A stretch of 64,000 bases of DNA from Kalmusia sp. IMI 367209 (Eukaryota; Ascomycota; Dothideomycetes; Pleosporales; Didymosphaeriaceae): assembly GCA_027946365.1 (NCBI GenBank), contig JAPEUQ010000012.1, positions 186,001-250,000 of the forward strand. The letters run 5' to 3'. Made by a program: the position numbers and the translations under genes. The notes beneath the pieces were generated by a model, which searched no databases, had not been told where the DNA came from, and saw only the letters and a list, made by a program, of their open reading frames with translations. Shown one piece after another: positions 10,841-22,682 of this stretch. Position 1 is the stretch's first letter; each line of letters opens with the position of its first letter.

Positions 10841-13596
10841 TTACATCCTAATCCTAATCCCTGTACCAACCGTCCTTTCCGTGCCCGTCCTCTCGCTAAA
10901 AGCCCTTGTACTCGCATCGCTATCATCGTCCCCCTCATCGAACCCCTGATCATCCGCACCCATGATGCCTAGCCCCAGAGTCCCCACTTTGAACACACCC
11001 GCACACCACTCACTGAACACATCAGGGTCCCACACGCCATCTGCTGGTCCCTTGCCTTTGCTGCTCCGTCCCGCACCATTCAGGCTCGGCGTGTAGCTCG
11101 TATCGAACCAGTCCTCGTACGTCTGCGTGATAGCCTCCATAACGGCAGCGACAAGCATCTCGCGCGTGCGATGGTCGGTGATGTATTCTTCTAGCTTAGT
11201 ACGTAGGAAGGGCGTCTCTTGTTCGATGTTCTTGCGGATCTTGGTGGTGCGAGGCGCTGCTTCGGTGGGCGGGACCTTGAGCGGTGTTTTACCGTCTTTG
11301 CTCTTGACCGGCTCTGTGATACGATTGACGAACTGCGCTGTGAAGTCGTTGATTGCTTGTCTCAAGACGGTGTCGACCTCAGCTTTCGCGTCGAGCATGT
11401 TCTCTATAACTTTTGGGATCAAGAGGCTGACGAGCTCTCTGGGATTGAAGAGATTGCCACGTGAGCGCAGTTCCCAGAAAGTGTTCGTGATACTGGAGAA
11501 GTCGTATTGGAGATCCGTCTCTGGAGTTACAAATTCGATATCAAAGGCGACAATCTGCTGCTTCAACAGGAGCAGGTGTGAGATGAGGAAGAGAGCAGCA
11601 TCGGTCGGGGAGGAAGATTTTGTAATGAGGCTGGAAGCGTGACGAAGGGAGAGGGTAGTACTGTGAACGATACGATGGGCGAGGTCATCGAACACGGAAG
11701 ACTACAAACAAGTTTAGAAGGGCTAAGCCAGGAATGAAGAAGCAACTTACATGTACAAGACGGTATATTTTACTGAGCAGCCAAATTGCCTTCCTTAGCG
11801 TTGGATACCAATCTTTGAATGCGGCTTCAGTATTGAAACTCCATTTGGAGTCGGGATCATCGTCCTCCACGACAGTAGGGGTTTTCGGCATTTGCGGAGT
11901 GGGTGGGAGATCGGACTTAGGTGCCTTCTTGCCCGAAAGCACTGGTTGATTCGATTTGGACCCTGATAGAGCTTGCTTCTTTTTCTTGATCGGGTAGTCC
12001 AGATCTTCGGGCTTTGGTTTGTACCTCTCAATATCATCACGAAGTATAGCAAGAGACAAGAAGACCAGTCGATTCTGTGTATCCTGCAAGGCGGGATGCA
12101 CAAGCGTCTGGAAGTCTAGTTTAGGAGCTTCGATGGGCGATTCATCTTCGTCCTCCTCTTCCATGTACTGGGTCTGAATAAGGGTGCACAATTCGCACAG
12201 CTTGAGTATCTGGGTCTCGTGGATTGTGCGAGGGCGTAAGTGATCGTACAACGGCTCACACATGGATTCCAGGTAATCGTAAAGGCCTCGGTCGCTCTCG
12301 AACCATTCGCGCCAGAGATCGGATTCATCGAAGCATATCCGGCGGATGTAACTTATACTACTCCGAGCGAACGCGACAAGATCTTTCGAGGAACTCGGCG
12401 CTTGAGCGATTTCTCCGATCTTTCTAGTGACCATAGGCAGAATGAGTCGACCACGGGTTGCCGAGTAGCTTTGGTATAATTCGTTCATCAAGCTTTGGTA
12501 CTCGGCTTCCGCTCCTGGTTCTGCCCCGACTGGCACTACAGCTCGTTTTTGAATCTCGAGACCCATCTGCTTCAATTCTGGTGCCCCTACACGAAATTTG
12601 GCATATAGCAGAGCCGACATAGTGGTGTCATTCAGCTGTCGGTCTGCTATCCTCTTCGATACATCTGCAGCGATTTCACGAAGGGCGTTCGTGAAGTGCA
12701 CACGAATAAGCGTCAGCGCTCGGGTGAGCAGCAATCGGTATCTAGAGCGATATGTGGCCGACTCGCGGTGTTTCGGATGCGCTTGCATATATTCAAGACA
12801 GCTGTCGAGGTTAGCCAACATGTCGGTAAATTCGTGGCCCCGGACGATGTTTGCTGCGCCCGGCGCATTGAGCCTCTTGGTCATGGGCTCGAGGTAGAGG
12901 TAGTAGCGCAGATTCTGCTCCATGTCATCTGCAAGCTTCGTGATGCGCTTTTGGTCGTCTATCAGGCCTTCGCATTGCGTTCGGAAGGCGGTCGTCTGCG
13001 TATCGACTTGCTGGAAGGAGGCCGTGAGGGACGAGAGGATTCCGAGTGCGGCGGTAGTATCCGAGATTATGTTTTCGAGATGGCTGCGCGTGAGATGCAA
13101 CTGGTCCTGGTAGAGCTTGTACTCTTCGTGACTGGCGTCCAGCAGCTCCTCGTTGACGCCGTTGTACCTGAACCATCAGCATCTGCACCCTCGCGACTCG
13201 GAAGCGACTCACCATTCTGCAAATTCCAGATCATTGGCGATGTTATCCCGCGACTTCTTGCGCTCGAGCTCCTTTTCCTTCTTCAAATGGGCACGCACAA
13301 CATCGTAGAAATCGCTGTACGACTTGGCGCGTCTGGCCACGGTGGCGGGGGGAGGAAGTGGGTAGCGCTCGGGGGTTTCCTCTACGGCCTCGACGATGGC
13401 TTCTACGCGCTCGACGTCAGCGGGACCCTCCTACAAGACGAACAATCAATAACTGTACATGGAAACGTACCCATGGAGCGGACGGCAAGCTTACGTTGGG
13501 CTGCTGCAGCAGCGACTCGCGACGGCGATGCTTGGTCTTCTCGACGGGTTTGGCGGCCCGCGGCACGAAGGACGTGTACCAAGCATCTTCGTACAT
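10841..13596 (-). CDS. COG3: Conserved oligomeric Golgi complex subunit 3 (Sec34)
   Basis: Subunit of the COG tethering complex on the Golgi, needed for retrograde vesicle docking. Minus-strand exons 13596-13495, 13430-13213, 13167-11751 and 11701-10841 give 865 residues, typical for fungal COG3. The N-terminal Sec34 domain is recognisable (YKLYQDQLHLTR, GLIDDQKRITKLAD, YYLYLEPMTKRLN, LDSCLEYMQAHPKH), as is the conserved C-terminal half (LFLISHLLLLKQQIVAFDIE). Acidic and Lys-rich linkers lie near residues 390-460. Introns are 64, 45 and 49 bp. The start MYEDAWY at 13596 was preferred over an in-frame ATG at 13659 because it begins the family-like sequence. It is divergent from FMP25, 367 bp away. 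Confidence 0.92.
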
Positions 13597-13963
13597 TGTT
13601 CCAGGACGCTGGCGACGGAGGGAGTGAATTGACGCCCTTGCATGGGCCACGGTCAGCAAACTACGCTGCGAGCTCGCTTGCGGTGGCTGCAGTGGAGTGT
13701 TCTAGCGTCGTGGGGTGGCTGCCGCTCCGCATCGTCGCGCCTGCTCCGTATCGTTTGCCGTGGAACTCTCCAATGGTGACGTTCTAGACTTCCGATTTGG
13801 CCGCCGATTGACCGCGAGGGAGCTCTCCACCATCGTCCAACCAGCGCCACGCCATTACTGCTAAGCTATTACTACTACTCGGTTGTCTACGACAATGTCT
13901 TCTTTCTGATCCGTCACGCGTGTACCCTGACCCCCAGACCATCCAAACCGCTCTCACTACACC
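13597..13963. promoter_or_regulatory. Bidirectional promoter COG3 / FMP25
   Basis: 367 bp between two divergent conserved genes. It must hold both core promoters. No clear TATA box is seen. Confidence 0.5.
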
Positions 13964-15875
13964 ATGCTCAGCACAAAATGTCTCTCACGCGCCACACCTC
14001 GAGCTCCGCATGTTCCGCGAATCAATAGGAGCATCTCCACAAGGCCACGCTATCAAGCGAGGGCAGTGCCTCACCCATACGCCCAGCGCCGCCAACAGCA
14101 TTTCGTCCGCTCCGTCGCCGCCGTGACTGCTCTCTGGGCCACCGCAACCGCATGGCAGTGGTATAACGAAGAGAAGATCTTCCGGGAGGTGCACGCCGAG
14201 GAACCCCCACAGGAGCAGCAGGAATTGAGCTTCGAGAAGCCGCGGCGGAAAGCAGTATCTGAAGAAGACAATAGAAATATCATCAGTTCGCAACATCTGC
14301 AGGTGCAAAAGAGCTGGGAAAACCCCGGCGTGTATGCATGGGGCTCCAACTCGGGAAGAGTGGTGGCACCTGATTCTCAGGAGACATTTATAAAGACTCC
14401 GCGGCGGATACCTTTCTTCGATGGCAAGCTGTTGAGGGACATCAAGCTGGACAGAGCATTTGGCGCAGCCATTGACGAAAGAGGCGATCTATTACAATGG
14501 GGAATTGCCTTCTCGAAAGAGACGACGCAACCAACACCAACACTGAGGGGTAAGAATCTGACCTCATTGGCTATATCGCGGGATCGCATCATAGCGCTCT
14601 CTTCATCAGGAGACGTATACTCGGTCCCCGTTTCACAGCAAGAGCAAAAGACTGGTCCAAAGCCAGCGTCAACGTCTTGGATTCCTTTCTGGGGTTCGTC
14701 AAACAATATCTCCTACCGCCTCCGCACGCCGCAAAATCTCACTTGGAATGAGCGCGTTACTCAAATTTCTTCCGGCCTCGAACATGCATTGATGCTCACC
14801 TCCACCGGCCGCGTCTTCTCCTTCGCCTCCGGAACTCAGGATTACCCCCGGAAAGGTCAGCTTGGTATCCCAGGTTTGACGTGGGATACAAGACCTGCTG
14901 GTGCCTTCGACGCACCGCACGAAATTACAACACTTAAGGGCTTCCCCGTACAGCAGATTGCGACCGGAGACTTCCATAGCATCGTGAGCGATGCATCAGG
15001 GCGGGCCTTTGCGTTCGGCGACGTGAGTGATATCCGGAAATCCAATAGCCTAAGACGCGTACTCACCTGTGTAGAACTCTGCGGGCCAACTAGGCTTCGA
15101 CTTCAACCCCGAAGCCATGTTCATCGACGCCCCCTCTCTCCTCCCAACCCAAAGACTCTACGCGGGAACTGCACAGCAAGCCTCTGTAACCAACGTCTTC
15201 GCAGGAGGCAATACGTCCTTCCTCACTATCGAAGCCACCAAGCCCGTCGCTACCGCTCGTGACTCAACGCGCGTCCAAGCCGACGTCTGGGCCTTCGGCT
15301 TTGGTCTGACAGGCCAGTGAGTCCCTCTCTCTAACCCTCTCATGCGCACAATCTCACATGCCACCCCTAGGCTCGGCAACGGTCGCTGGACGCATAACCA
15401 GGCCCACCCCACCAAAGTCCCCGCCTTCTCAGGTCTCTACGAATACGACGAGCCCACCTCGTCCACCATCCCCATCAAGCTCGCCTACATGACCATCGGC
15501 GCCACCCACGCCGCTGCTGTTATGGACAACGTTGCCAGCGTCGCCGTCGCTCCAAAAACCCCTCGCTCCAAACTCACCCCCAACGACACCAACTGGGGCC
15601 GCGACATCCTCTTCTGGGGCAACAACGAGTTCTACCAGATCGGCACGGGGAAGCGTAGTAACGCCCCGAGCCCAACGTATATTCAGCCGCTGGACCAGGC
15701 TGCGGAGAGTGATAGGGCGGCGAGCGTGTTGGGCTGGGGAGACCGCCGGGAGAAGGAAATGCATCGGTTTCAGATCACGCCGAGGCAGAAGGTCAAAGTC
15801 GGAGGAAGAAGTGTCGAGATGGAGCAAAAGGTGGAGTGTGGGCGGGGCGTGACGGCAGTGTTTTCTGCTGTGTAG
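13964..15875 (+). CDS. FMP25: Mitochondrial RCC1-repeat protein, FMP25-like
   Basis: Yeast Fmp25 is a mitochondrial inner-membrane RCC1-type propeller needed for complex III assembly; the same role is inferred here. Exons 13964-15022, 15075-15316 and 15371-15875 give 601 residues. The first about 50 residues are Arg-rich with almost no acids, a good mitochondrial presequence. They are followed by one hydrophobic segment (AAVTALWATATAWQW) that could anchor it. RCC1-type blades then follow, e.g. GVYAWGSNSGRV, GDLLQWGIAF, ISSGLEHALMLTSTGRVFSF, ATGDFHSIVSDASGRAFAFGD and DILFWGNNEFYQIGTG. Introns are 52 and 54 bp. Confidence 0.88.
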
Positions 15876-16989
15876 GATGGGCGAAGGACGGCTGTCCCCT
15901 GGTCTCGGCGGAGACAACATGGTCCGCGCGGTCCGCTCGTATGAGCAGGAGTCCTGGTATTTCAGCATGCGTGGCTTGGAGGGCACAAAGGGTTGTCCCT
16001 CGCCTCGTTCACTTCTCTTGTATATATTCTTCTTGAGAGCTTTACGGGCCGCTAAATCGGCATGGCGCATGGTTTGCATATTCGCATCGAGCTACCCACT
16101 CACCCAGAGAAAAGTAAAAAGTTTCAACTCATAATTAATCACTTCTCCACAATACCATCCAAGCAACTACTCATCCATCAAAAGTCAAGAACAGACCCCT
16201 CCTGTATATTCCATCCCGATCCCTCCCCAGCCCCCGACGAATTCACAATCCAAACCTTAAAACAAAGCCAACACCACCACTCCACCAGACCCCTCCCGCT
16301 ACACGCGCGCATATCAAGTGTGTCCCCAGCTCCGACGTACGCACACATTCATACATACACTAGCGATCCCGCGGTCCAGGTACGCATGCATGAGCGTCGG
16401 CGACTTTGCTCTCGCTCACTTTCTCGGGTACTTGTTGGTTGTAGGTAGCTCCCAAGCGGCGACTTTCGCGTCGGGTCGAGGAATTTTAGCACTTATCTCG
16501 ACCATCGGTGGTCGGGCGTCGGTGGTAAGAAAAATGGGATACGAGGCGGGAGAAGATGGTCGGTCAGAAAAATGGGGGGGGTGGAGGAAGCGGCGAGGAA
16601 GGTACGTGAGTTATTTCGATGTCGGAGTTATGGCGAGAGGGATAGCGTGTCACGAGAAGGGGCATGTGAAGTGCTGTAGTGTACAGAGGGTATGAATTTG
16701 AAGACGGTGATTAGCGTGGCAGAGGAAGACAGATGTGAAGTGCAAAGCAGCAGATGTTGAATTTGGTAGCTGGTTACATAGCACGTTCGCAGCGGCCGTG
16801 TAACGCCTCTACTATATCATAGCCCACGCAGGCAGGAGTATCTCTTCCCTCTCTTCCCGCGCCGTCCGATCTCATGTCGTGCCCAAATCATTTATTCGCC
16901 ATGTTGAACTTTTCATTGATGCCCTTGCTCTAAAACGCCGAAACACAAGTCATTAATACAAGACAGAATCCAAGCGCGGATCATGCCGT
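15876..16989. other. Convergent intergenic region
   Basis: About 1.1 kb between the 3' ends of FMP25 and SHMT. Reading frames here are short and carry no recognisable domain. I see no RNA gene or repeat. Confidence 0.55.
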
Positions 16990-18559
16990 TTAGATGGGGA
17001 GAGGGAAGGTGGTGGCCCAGGCGGAGATCTCCTTCTTGAGGCTGCTGATCTCGTCGATGGAACCGCTCTGGACCTTGGCCTTGAAGTCCTTGAGCTTGTT
17101 AGCCTCCTTGGGGAGCTCGCCCTGGATCTTCTTCGTTAGCTTGATCGAGGCGTCGATGTAGTTAGCGATCTTCTTGAAGTCCTCCTCGCCGAGACCGCGC
17201 GAGGTCATGGCCGGGGCACCGATGCGAATACCCATGGGCGTGAGCGCGGACTGGTCACCAGGGGTGGTGTTCTTGTTGCAGGCAATGTTGACCTGCTCAA
17301 GGACGGCCTCGACACGGGCACCGTCCAGCTTGAGGGGCTTCAAGTCGAGCAGCACCATGTGGTTGTCGGTTCCGCCAGTGACAAGCGTATAACCGAGCTC
17401 CTTGAAGGCAACTTCGAGCGCCTTGGCGTTCTTGATGACCTGCTGCTGGTAGGCCTTGAATTCATCGGACTGCGCTTGCTTGAGAGCAACAGCGAGAGCG
17501 GTGATGGTGTGGTTGTGGGGTCCACCCTGGTGACCAGGGAACACGGAGAAGTTGATGGGGCCCTCGAGGTCATACAGCGTCTCCTTGCCGGTCTTCGCGT
17601 CGGTCTTGCGCACACCCTTGCGGAAGAAGATCATAGCACCACGGGGTCCACGGAGAGACTTGTGCGTGGTGGTGGTGACGATATCGCAGTAGGGGAACGG
17701 CGACTTGTTCACGCCGGCAGCGATAAGACCGGAGATATGGGCCATATCCATCATAAGGTAAGCGCCGACCTTGTCGGCGATTTCGCGCATGCGAGCATAG
17801 TCGATCTCGCGGCAGTAGGCGGATGTACCGGCCACGAGGACCTTGGGGCGGTACATGAGGGCATTCTGCTCGAGCTGGTCATAGTCGATGAGGCCAGTCT
17901 CGAGGTTCACGCGGTAGGGGAAGGTCTCGAAGTAGGTGGAGACAGCGGAGATCCTGCATATGGTCAGCACGCCATCCAACGAGTAGAACGGATCGGCACT
18001 GCATACTTCCTTTGCGGTGTCTGGTAGCCGTGGGACAAATGTCCACCATGGGGCAGGTCCAAACCCATAAGCCTGTCGTGGGGCCTCATGATGGCCTGGT
18101 ATGTTTGCAGATTCGCCGGGCTACCGCTCAAGCACTGAACGTTGACACCCCACTTCTCAGAGTCGAGGCCGAATGCCTCCAGAGCACGCTTCTGGGTAAG
18201 CAGCTCAATTTCGTCGATGTGCTGGTTGCCACCATAGTAACGGGCACCGGGGTATCCCTCGGAGTACTTGTTCGACATGGCCGAGCCAAGCGCATCGAAG
18301 ACGGCGCGGGAGGTGACATTCTCGGAGGCGATGAGGAGGATGGACTCGCGCTGGCGCTGGAACTCTTTTTTCTATGGCCAATTAGTCTTGGACCGAAGAA
18401 CGATGTCTCTCGCTCGTACCATGATCTCGTCAACCTGGGGATCCAACTCCACCAAGTGCTTCTCCATCAACTGTCGTGAGTCAGCATGCCGGCCTCACTG
18501 TGCACCGAATGCGGGGAACATACGTCCTTGTGGGACTGCGAGAGGGCGTAGGAGGCCAT
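16990..18559 (-). CDS. SHM2: Serine hydroxymethyltransferase, cytosolic
   Basis: PLP enzyme interconverting serine + tetrahydrofolate with glycine + 5,10-methylene-THF; main entry of one-carbon units. Minus-strand exons 18559-18524, 18470-18420, 18371-18007 and 17953-16990 give 471 residues. The PLP lysine is in the invariant [13 protein letters not shown] block. SENVTS, the NKYSEGYPG and GARYYGG segments, and [12 protein letters not shown] are all present. The N-terminus ([13 protein letters not shown]) has no presequence, so this is the cytosolic form. A strong codon bias (many GGC, AAG, CTC codons) fits high expression. Introns of 48-53 bp crowd the first 500 bp. Confidence 0.97.
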
Positions 18560-19408
18560 TGTGCGTCAATTGGTATGTGACGAAAGAAAAAAAGGGTATC
18601 AAGCTGAAGGACAAAGGGATGAGAGCTGCTGAGGGAAAGAGAGCAGTGCGATGCAGCGGCGACTTTAGTATTTGAACACCTGCACCAACGCGAAACCAAC
18701 AGTGACTTTTTTGCGAGGGGCAGCCGGGCTAGGCGATAGGCGGGTTAGCGTTTCTTTGCTTTGTTCCCCGATCGGCGACCGAGCTCCGGCGCAGCTTGTC
18801 ATGGCTCCGCCTCCGATCCATCCCCCTCCAAAACGACGCGGAGCAGAGCATGTACGTACACGATTCTCTGGAATGTCTCTACAGCGGCAAAACACCTCCC
18901 CTTCCGTCCTCGTGCATCGAGAGGGGCATCGGAGATTTTCTGCAAACCGAGACTCATCCTCCCATGGCGCCGTGCCCATCCGAATGGTCGCGCTACACAT
19001 CGTTATGGGGAAAGCTTACCCATCGTACGACTACACCAACATCATCCGAAAGCGCCAAGAAGTCGGTTCGTGGAGAGTGACTGTTTTCAGTCTTCATTCA
19101 TTCATTCTACATAAATACAGTCCATTTGGATCCTCCTACACAATTCAGTTGCCTGCCATCAATAATATGCTTTCTCTCTTTCTCTCGTCGCTTACTTTCC
19201 AATGCCGAAGACACCAACGCCGGGTATGCCAAAAATGCCGTTTGAGCAGCAAGCTGCTGTCGCATCGCGAAAAGGGTATGTATGTAACTGGTTCGAATCG
19301 AAGCGTCCGAGGCAAAACGCTCGGCGCCAAATATCCACAATGCCGCAGCACCCATCTGATCTGATCATCCTCCAAACGTGATATTGTCGAAATGTGAAAT
19401 GCAAGCTC
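18560..19408. other. Intergenic region: SHMT promoter and Fig1 3' flank
   Basis: About 850 bp. It must contain the SHMT promoter next to 18560 and the Fig1 terminator next to 19408. I see no additional gene. Confidence 0.55.
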
Positions 19409-20321
19409 TTAGTCATCAGTCAGTCTGTCCAACACGATGATGCTTAGTATCATGACGAGCAACCCGATGGTGACTATTATCAGTAATACGAAGCCAAACC
19501 AGCCGAGCACCATGGCGCTTGTTCCCACGCCAGCCTTTACACTGCCGTTTCCTAAGTCTTGCGCTATCGTCGCAGCAGCCACGGAAGCGGTGTGTTGCCA
19601 AAGGACAGATACGAGAACGAAGATGGAGGCGATGAAGATGAGCGCGAGCGCGACTTGCGATACCGGTCTTGACGGGAAGGGCTTGATGTCGACCTCTGAT
19701 CCGGTCCGCTCATCCCGTTCTTCGTGCCAGCCTGGGAAAGTCGCGAGGAGGACAAAGCAGAAGAAAGCGAGAATGATGGCGACAATGAGCAGGTATGGGA
19801 AGACGACGGCGTCCTTGAAAGTCGATGCGACCCATACCAGGTTGAGAGGGTCCTGATCCACGGTCACGCCCTGCACCAATGCCGTCGCATTGTTGGAGCA
19901 GATGTAGTCGCCGCCATCCTTGTTGATGCAGATGCCAAAGTAGCCAACGCGTACGGCGAGCTGTGCGTTACCGACGATGTTTGCGATAGCTGCAGTGACT
20001 CCGGGGTCGACTTGCTCGGTCGAGTAGGTGGGTGTGTATTTCTCGTACCACATGGAGATGAGGAAGATGCCCGGTATTAAGGGCGAGGTGGAGGAGCATC
20101 CTGCCAGTAGCAATGCTGAGAAGCGTTAGTTGTTGCTTGCGCATCGCATGATGCCATGGAGCACTCACATAGTAGTATTATAGCGATGGCTATCAAGATC
20201 ATAAGCACGTGGTGGTAGCCCAGAAACGGTATTAACCCTAGCGTCAAGTCAGCGACGAGCTCTCGTTTCGCGGAGAGCCAAACCTACGTTGCATGCTAAC
20301 TGCGAACCGCATGTTCGCCAT
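19409..20321 (-). CDS. FIG1: Fig1-type low-affinity calcium-influx membrane protein
   Basis: Fig1 supports low-affinity Ca2+ uptake and membrane fusion during mating or polarised growth. Minus-strand exons 20321-20288, 20237-20169 and 20115-19409 give 269 residues. Four hydrophobic segments are visible: one near residues 20-40 after GYHHVL, and three in the C-terminal half. Between TM1 and TM2 lies the family motif GYFGICI followed by a Cys-containing YICSNN segment. The two short first exons were recovered from splice signals (introns 50 and 53 bp) and rebuild a normal N-terminus (MANMRF, then LIPFLGYHHV). Expression is likely linked to mating or cell-fusion signals, but no motif was identified. 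Confidence 0.85.
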
Positions 20322-22212
20322 CTTGTGTATCCGCCCTCAGTCTCGTCTGCTCTGGAACGAATTCCGATCCCCTGCGCCCTCAAAGGGCCGGAGCGCGCGT
20401 GCGGCGGAATGCAGTCAGAATCCGAGTATGTGTCTCTGCGAAGTATAAGGAGCGAGCGAGCGATAGGCTTGGTCCTAGGAATGTAGTCGGTAGCGGTATG
20501 CAGAAACCGTGGGCTTCGAGATAGCGTGCGCCTGGTGGGTAGCTCTTGGAGCTGCGATCGGACGTTCAACTGCGACCAACGACTGTCAGAATGTCTCCCG
20601 CTGCAGCTAAAAATTGGGGAGGAGAGGTAGGAGAGAGTGTTTAGCTTAGGATGAGGCTTCCGTCCCTTTGTTCCAGCCTGAGTTCTTTTGCTGTGCGAAA
20701 ATTGTGAGGTTGGGATGCGTCGTGTGGCTGGGCGAGCTACCAGCCATCTCCAAATACAAACACGCGTGTCCAGGGGCAACCACCAACACGGAACGTCATC
20801 GCCTCCCAGCCACGCCACGCCGCCAATCACATCCAACAGCGCATTAATTCGGGCATTTTAAGCTCTAGGATCGGCGCGCTGTCTGCATCGGTTCCTGCAG
20901 GGCCGCGAGCTTGACAGCGGCTTCAAGCTCCCTTCTGTCGACTTTGCAATCTCTCCCAGCCCTCTTTTTAAATCGCTGCAACGTGGCATCACGGTCGCGA
21001 AACAGCTTTTATCATGCGCGTGGCCTGACCGCCGCTTGTGCATTCCATAGACTGTGTCTCTCACCAGCAGTAGCATTCGTGGGAGCCGCCTCGTTCCGAC
21101 TCGCTTGAGGTTACGATTCCACAGCCATAAAGAGCAGCAAGCATCCCGACGACACCGCATTCGTTCATGCCTCTATTTCGATTGCTTTGTTCTAGTCTCG
21201 GACGAAAGACAACTCTACGATATGCCTCGGACGATCTGGAAGCATAGTTTGATTGAGCAACCTGGCGCTTCAGAGGCGGTAGGGCGTCAGTTGGGCTGTT
21301 TGCGGTTTACGTGGTGGCTGACATCAGGAGCGCGGTTGCGTGCACGTCAACGACAACACAGCCGCTGCACGGGACATTATGGCCTTGCTCCACGATGAAG
21401 GTTGGAGCGAGGGTTCTGACCACATGTTCGCCATGGGAATTGCTGGCCCGGACCGAGGTAGTGAGGCATATGCTGTACTGTGAGTGAGACTATCGGGATA
21501 GAGGACGCATCCCCCTTTAGGTGCAAACGCTGCTGGCGCTCGATAGTGTGTCTCTACCAAGGCAACGTGCAGGGAGACAGGTCGAGACCGCTGGATGAAT
21601 GTCACGCTGCCCCGCCTGATCCAGATTCAAACTCCGCTAGATCGCACCATGGCCAGCGGGAACAAGCTCACTACTGCAAGGTGGTCATTCGGCGTTTTTG
21701 GTCATCCAGCTTTGGCATTGTGCAAGAGCTCACCATCCTTCGGACTCTCCTCGCGATCGGAAAAAATCCCATGTAGATTGTCGATGGGCAAACACGTCAC
21801 GGTCACCTGCCACCCGGCTGCAGTCAGCCACAGGGCACCGGCAATTCGATGCGAAAAAGGCCGCAATCCAGAATCCCACCCCGGGGAGAGATTCGCCATC
21901 GCTCGGACCCTGATTCCCGTGGCGCTTGGCTACATTCGTCGTTAGTGCCTGCGTTGCGCCACAACGTTATGACGTAGCGGGATATTCCTCAAACAAGCCC
22001 ACTTAACCTCTCGTGCAAACCGCCAATAAGGACAGTGACGACAATCTGTAATCTCGATCCAAAGGCCCGATTCAGGTTCGCTGGCCGTTCTCTCTCGTAG
22101 CTATGACGTTGCATCCTACGTTCCAGTCATGTGGTCTCTCCAAGAGACCACATTTGTTTGTCAAAGCTCTGGGACTGCACCGAAAGTAGCAAAGCTGCTA
22201 TGACGTACAGTG

Positions 22213-22226
22213 CCCCTCATGCCCCT
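22213..22226 (+). promoter_or_regulatory. Two CCCCT stress-response elements
   Basis: CCCCT occurs at 22213-22217 and 22222-22226, about 135-145 bp upstream of the Hsp12-like start. CCCCT/AGGGG is the Msn2/4-type STRE core that controls HSP12 in yeast. Confidence 0.5.
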
Positions 22227-22254
22227 CCTTACCTACTCGCTCGAGCACTACATA

Positions 22255-22259
22255 AGGGG
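22255..22259 (-). promoter_or_regulatory. Third STRE (AGGGG) upstream of Hsp12
   Basis: AGGGG on the plus strand, the reverse complement of CCCCT, about 100 bp upstream of the ATG. With the pair at 22213-22226 it makes three STRE cores within 47 bp. Confidence 0.45.
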
Positions 22260-22357
22260 TCCTTCTTCCGCCTCTGAACTCTCTCATCAGCACCTCAATC
22301 ACAACCTTCATCAAAACTTCCACACCAAACCAAACCACCAACCAAACCAACATCAAC

Positions 22358-22682
22358 ATGTCTGACGCCGGCCGCAAGGATCTCCACACCAAGCTCGGTG
22401 AGAGCATCACTCCCGACTCCTCCAAGTCCACCCAGCAGAAGGTCAAGGAGACCTTCACCGACACTGGTGACAAGGTCGCTCGGTATGTCAACCTTTTCAG
22501 TCCCTTCGTACTGAACTCACACTAACAACCACATCAGTGGCGCCCAGCCCGACGACCAGAAGTCCCTTGGCCAGGAGGTTGCCGACAAGACCTCCCGCAC
22601 ACACGACCGTGAGGTTCACGGATCGTCCGGCGGCTCCATCCTCGACAAGACCAAGAACGCTCTCGGCCTTGACAAACACTAA
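22358..22682 (+). CDS. HSP12: Hsp9/Hsp12-family stress protein
   Basis: Small hydrophilic protein that stabilises membranes under heat, osmotic or stationary-phase stress. Exons 22358-22482 and 22538-22682 give 89 residues. The N-terminus (MSDAGRKDL) and the segment TQQKVKETFTDTGDKVA are characteristic; the protein is highly charged, lacks Cys and Trp and ends in Gly-Leu-Asp-Lys-His. The 55-bp intron is GT-AG and splits an Arg codon. Three STRE cores precede it and the 5' leader is CA-rich, as in highly expressed genes. Confidence 0.93.

Larger units (their letters stand above)
20322..22357. other. 2-kb divergent intergenic region, Fig1 / Hsp12
   Basis: Two kb between divergent starts. Several reading frames of 60-190 codons cross it, but none shows domains, sensible splice sites or family similarity. 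Its right end carries STRE-like motifs. Confidence 0.5.

Noticed and set aside
12696..13787. 363-codon open frame on the plus strand
   Set aside because: It is antisense to conserved COG3 exons, crosses COG3 introns without regard to splice sites and shows no domain; it is a shadow frame.
17359..18027. 222-codon open frame antisense to SHMT
   Set aside because: It mirrors the strong codon bias of SHMT; the sense gene is certain and this frame has no domain.
20249..20836. 195-codon open frame upstream of and overlapping Fig1
   Set aside because: It overlaps Fig1 exon 1 in another frame, is Arg/Ser-rich like random GC-rich frames and has no family features.
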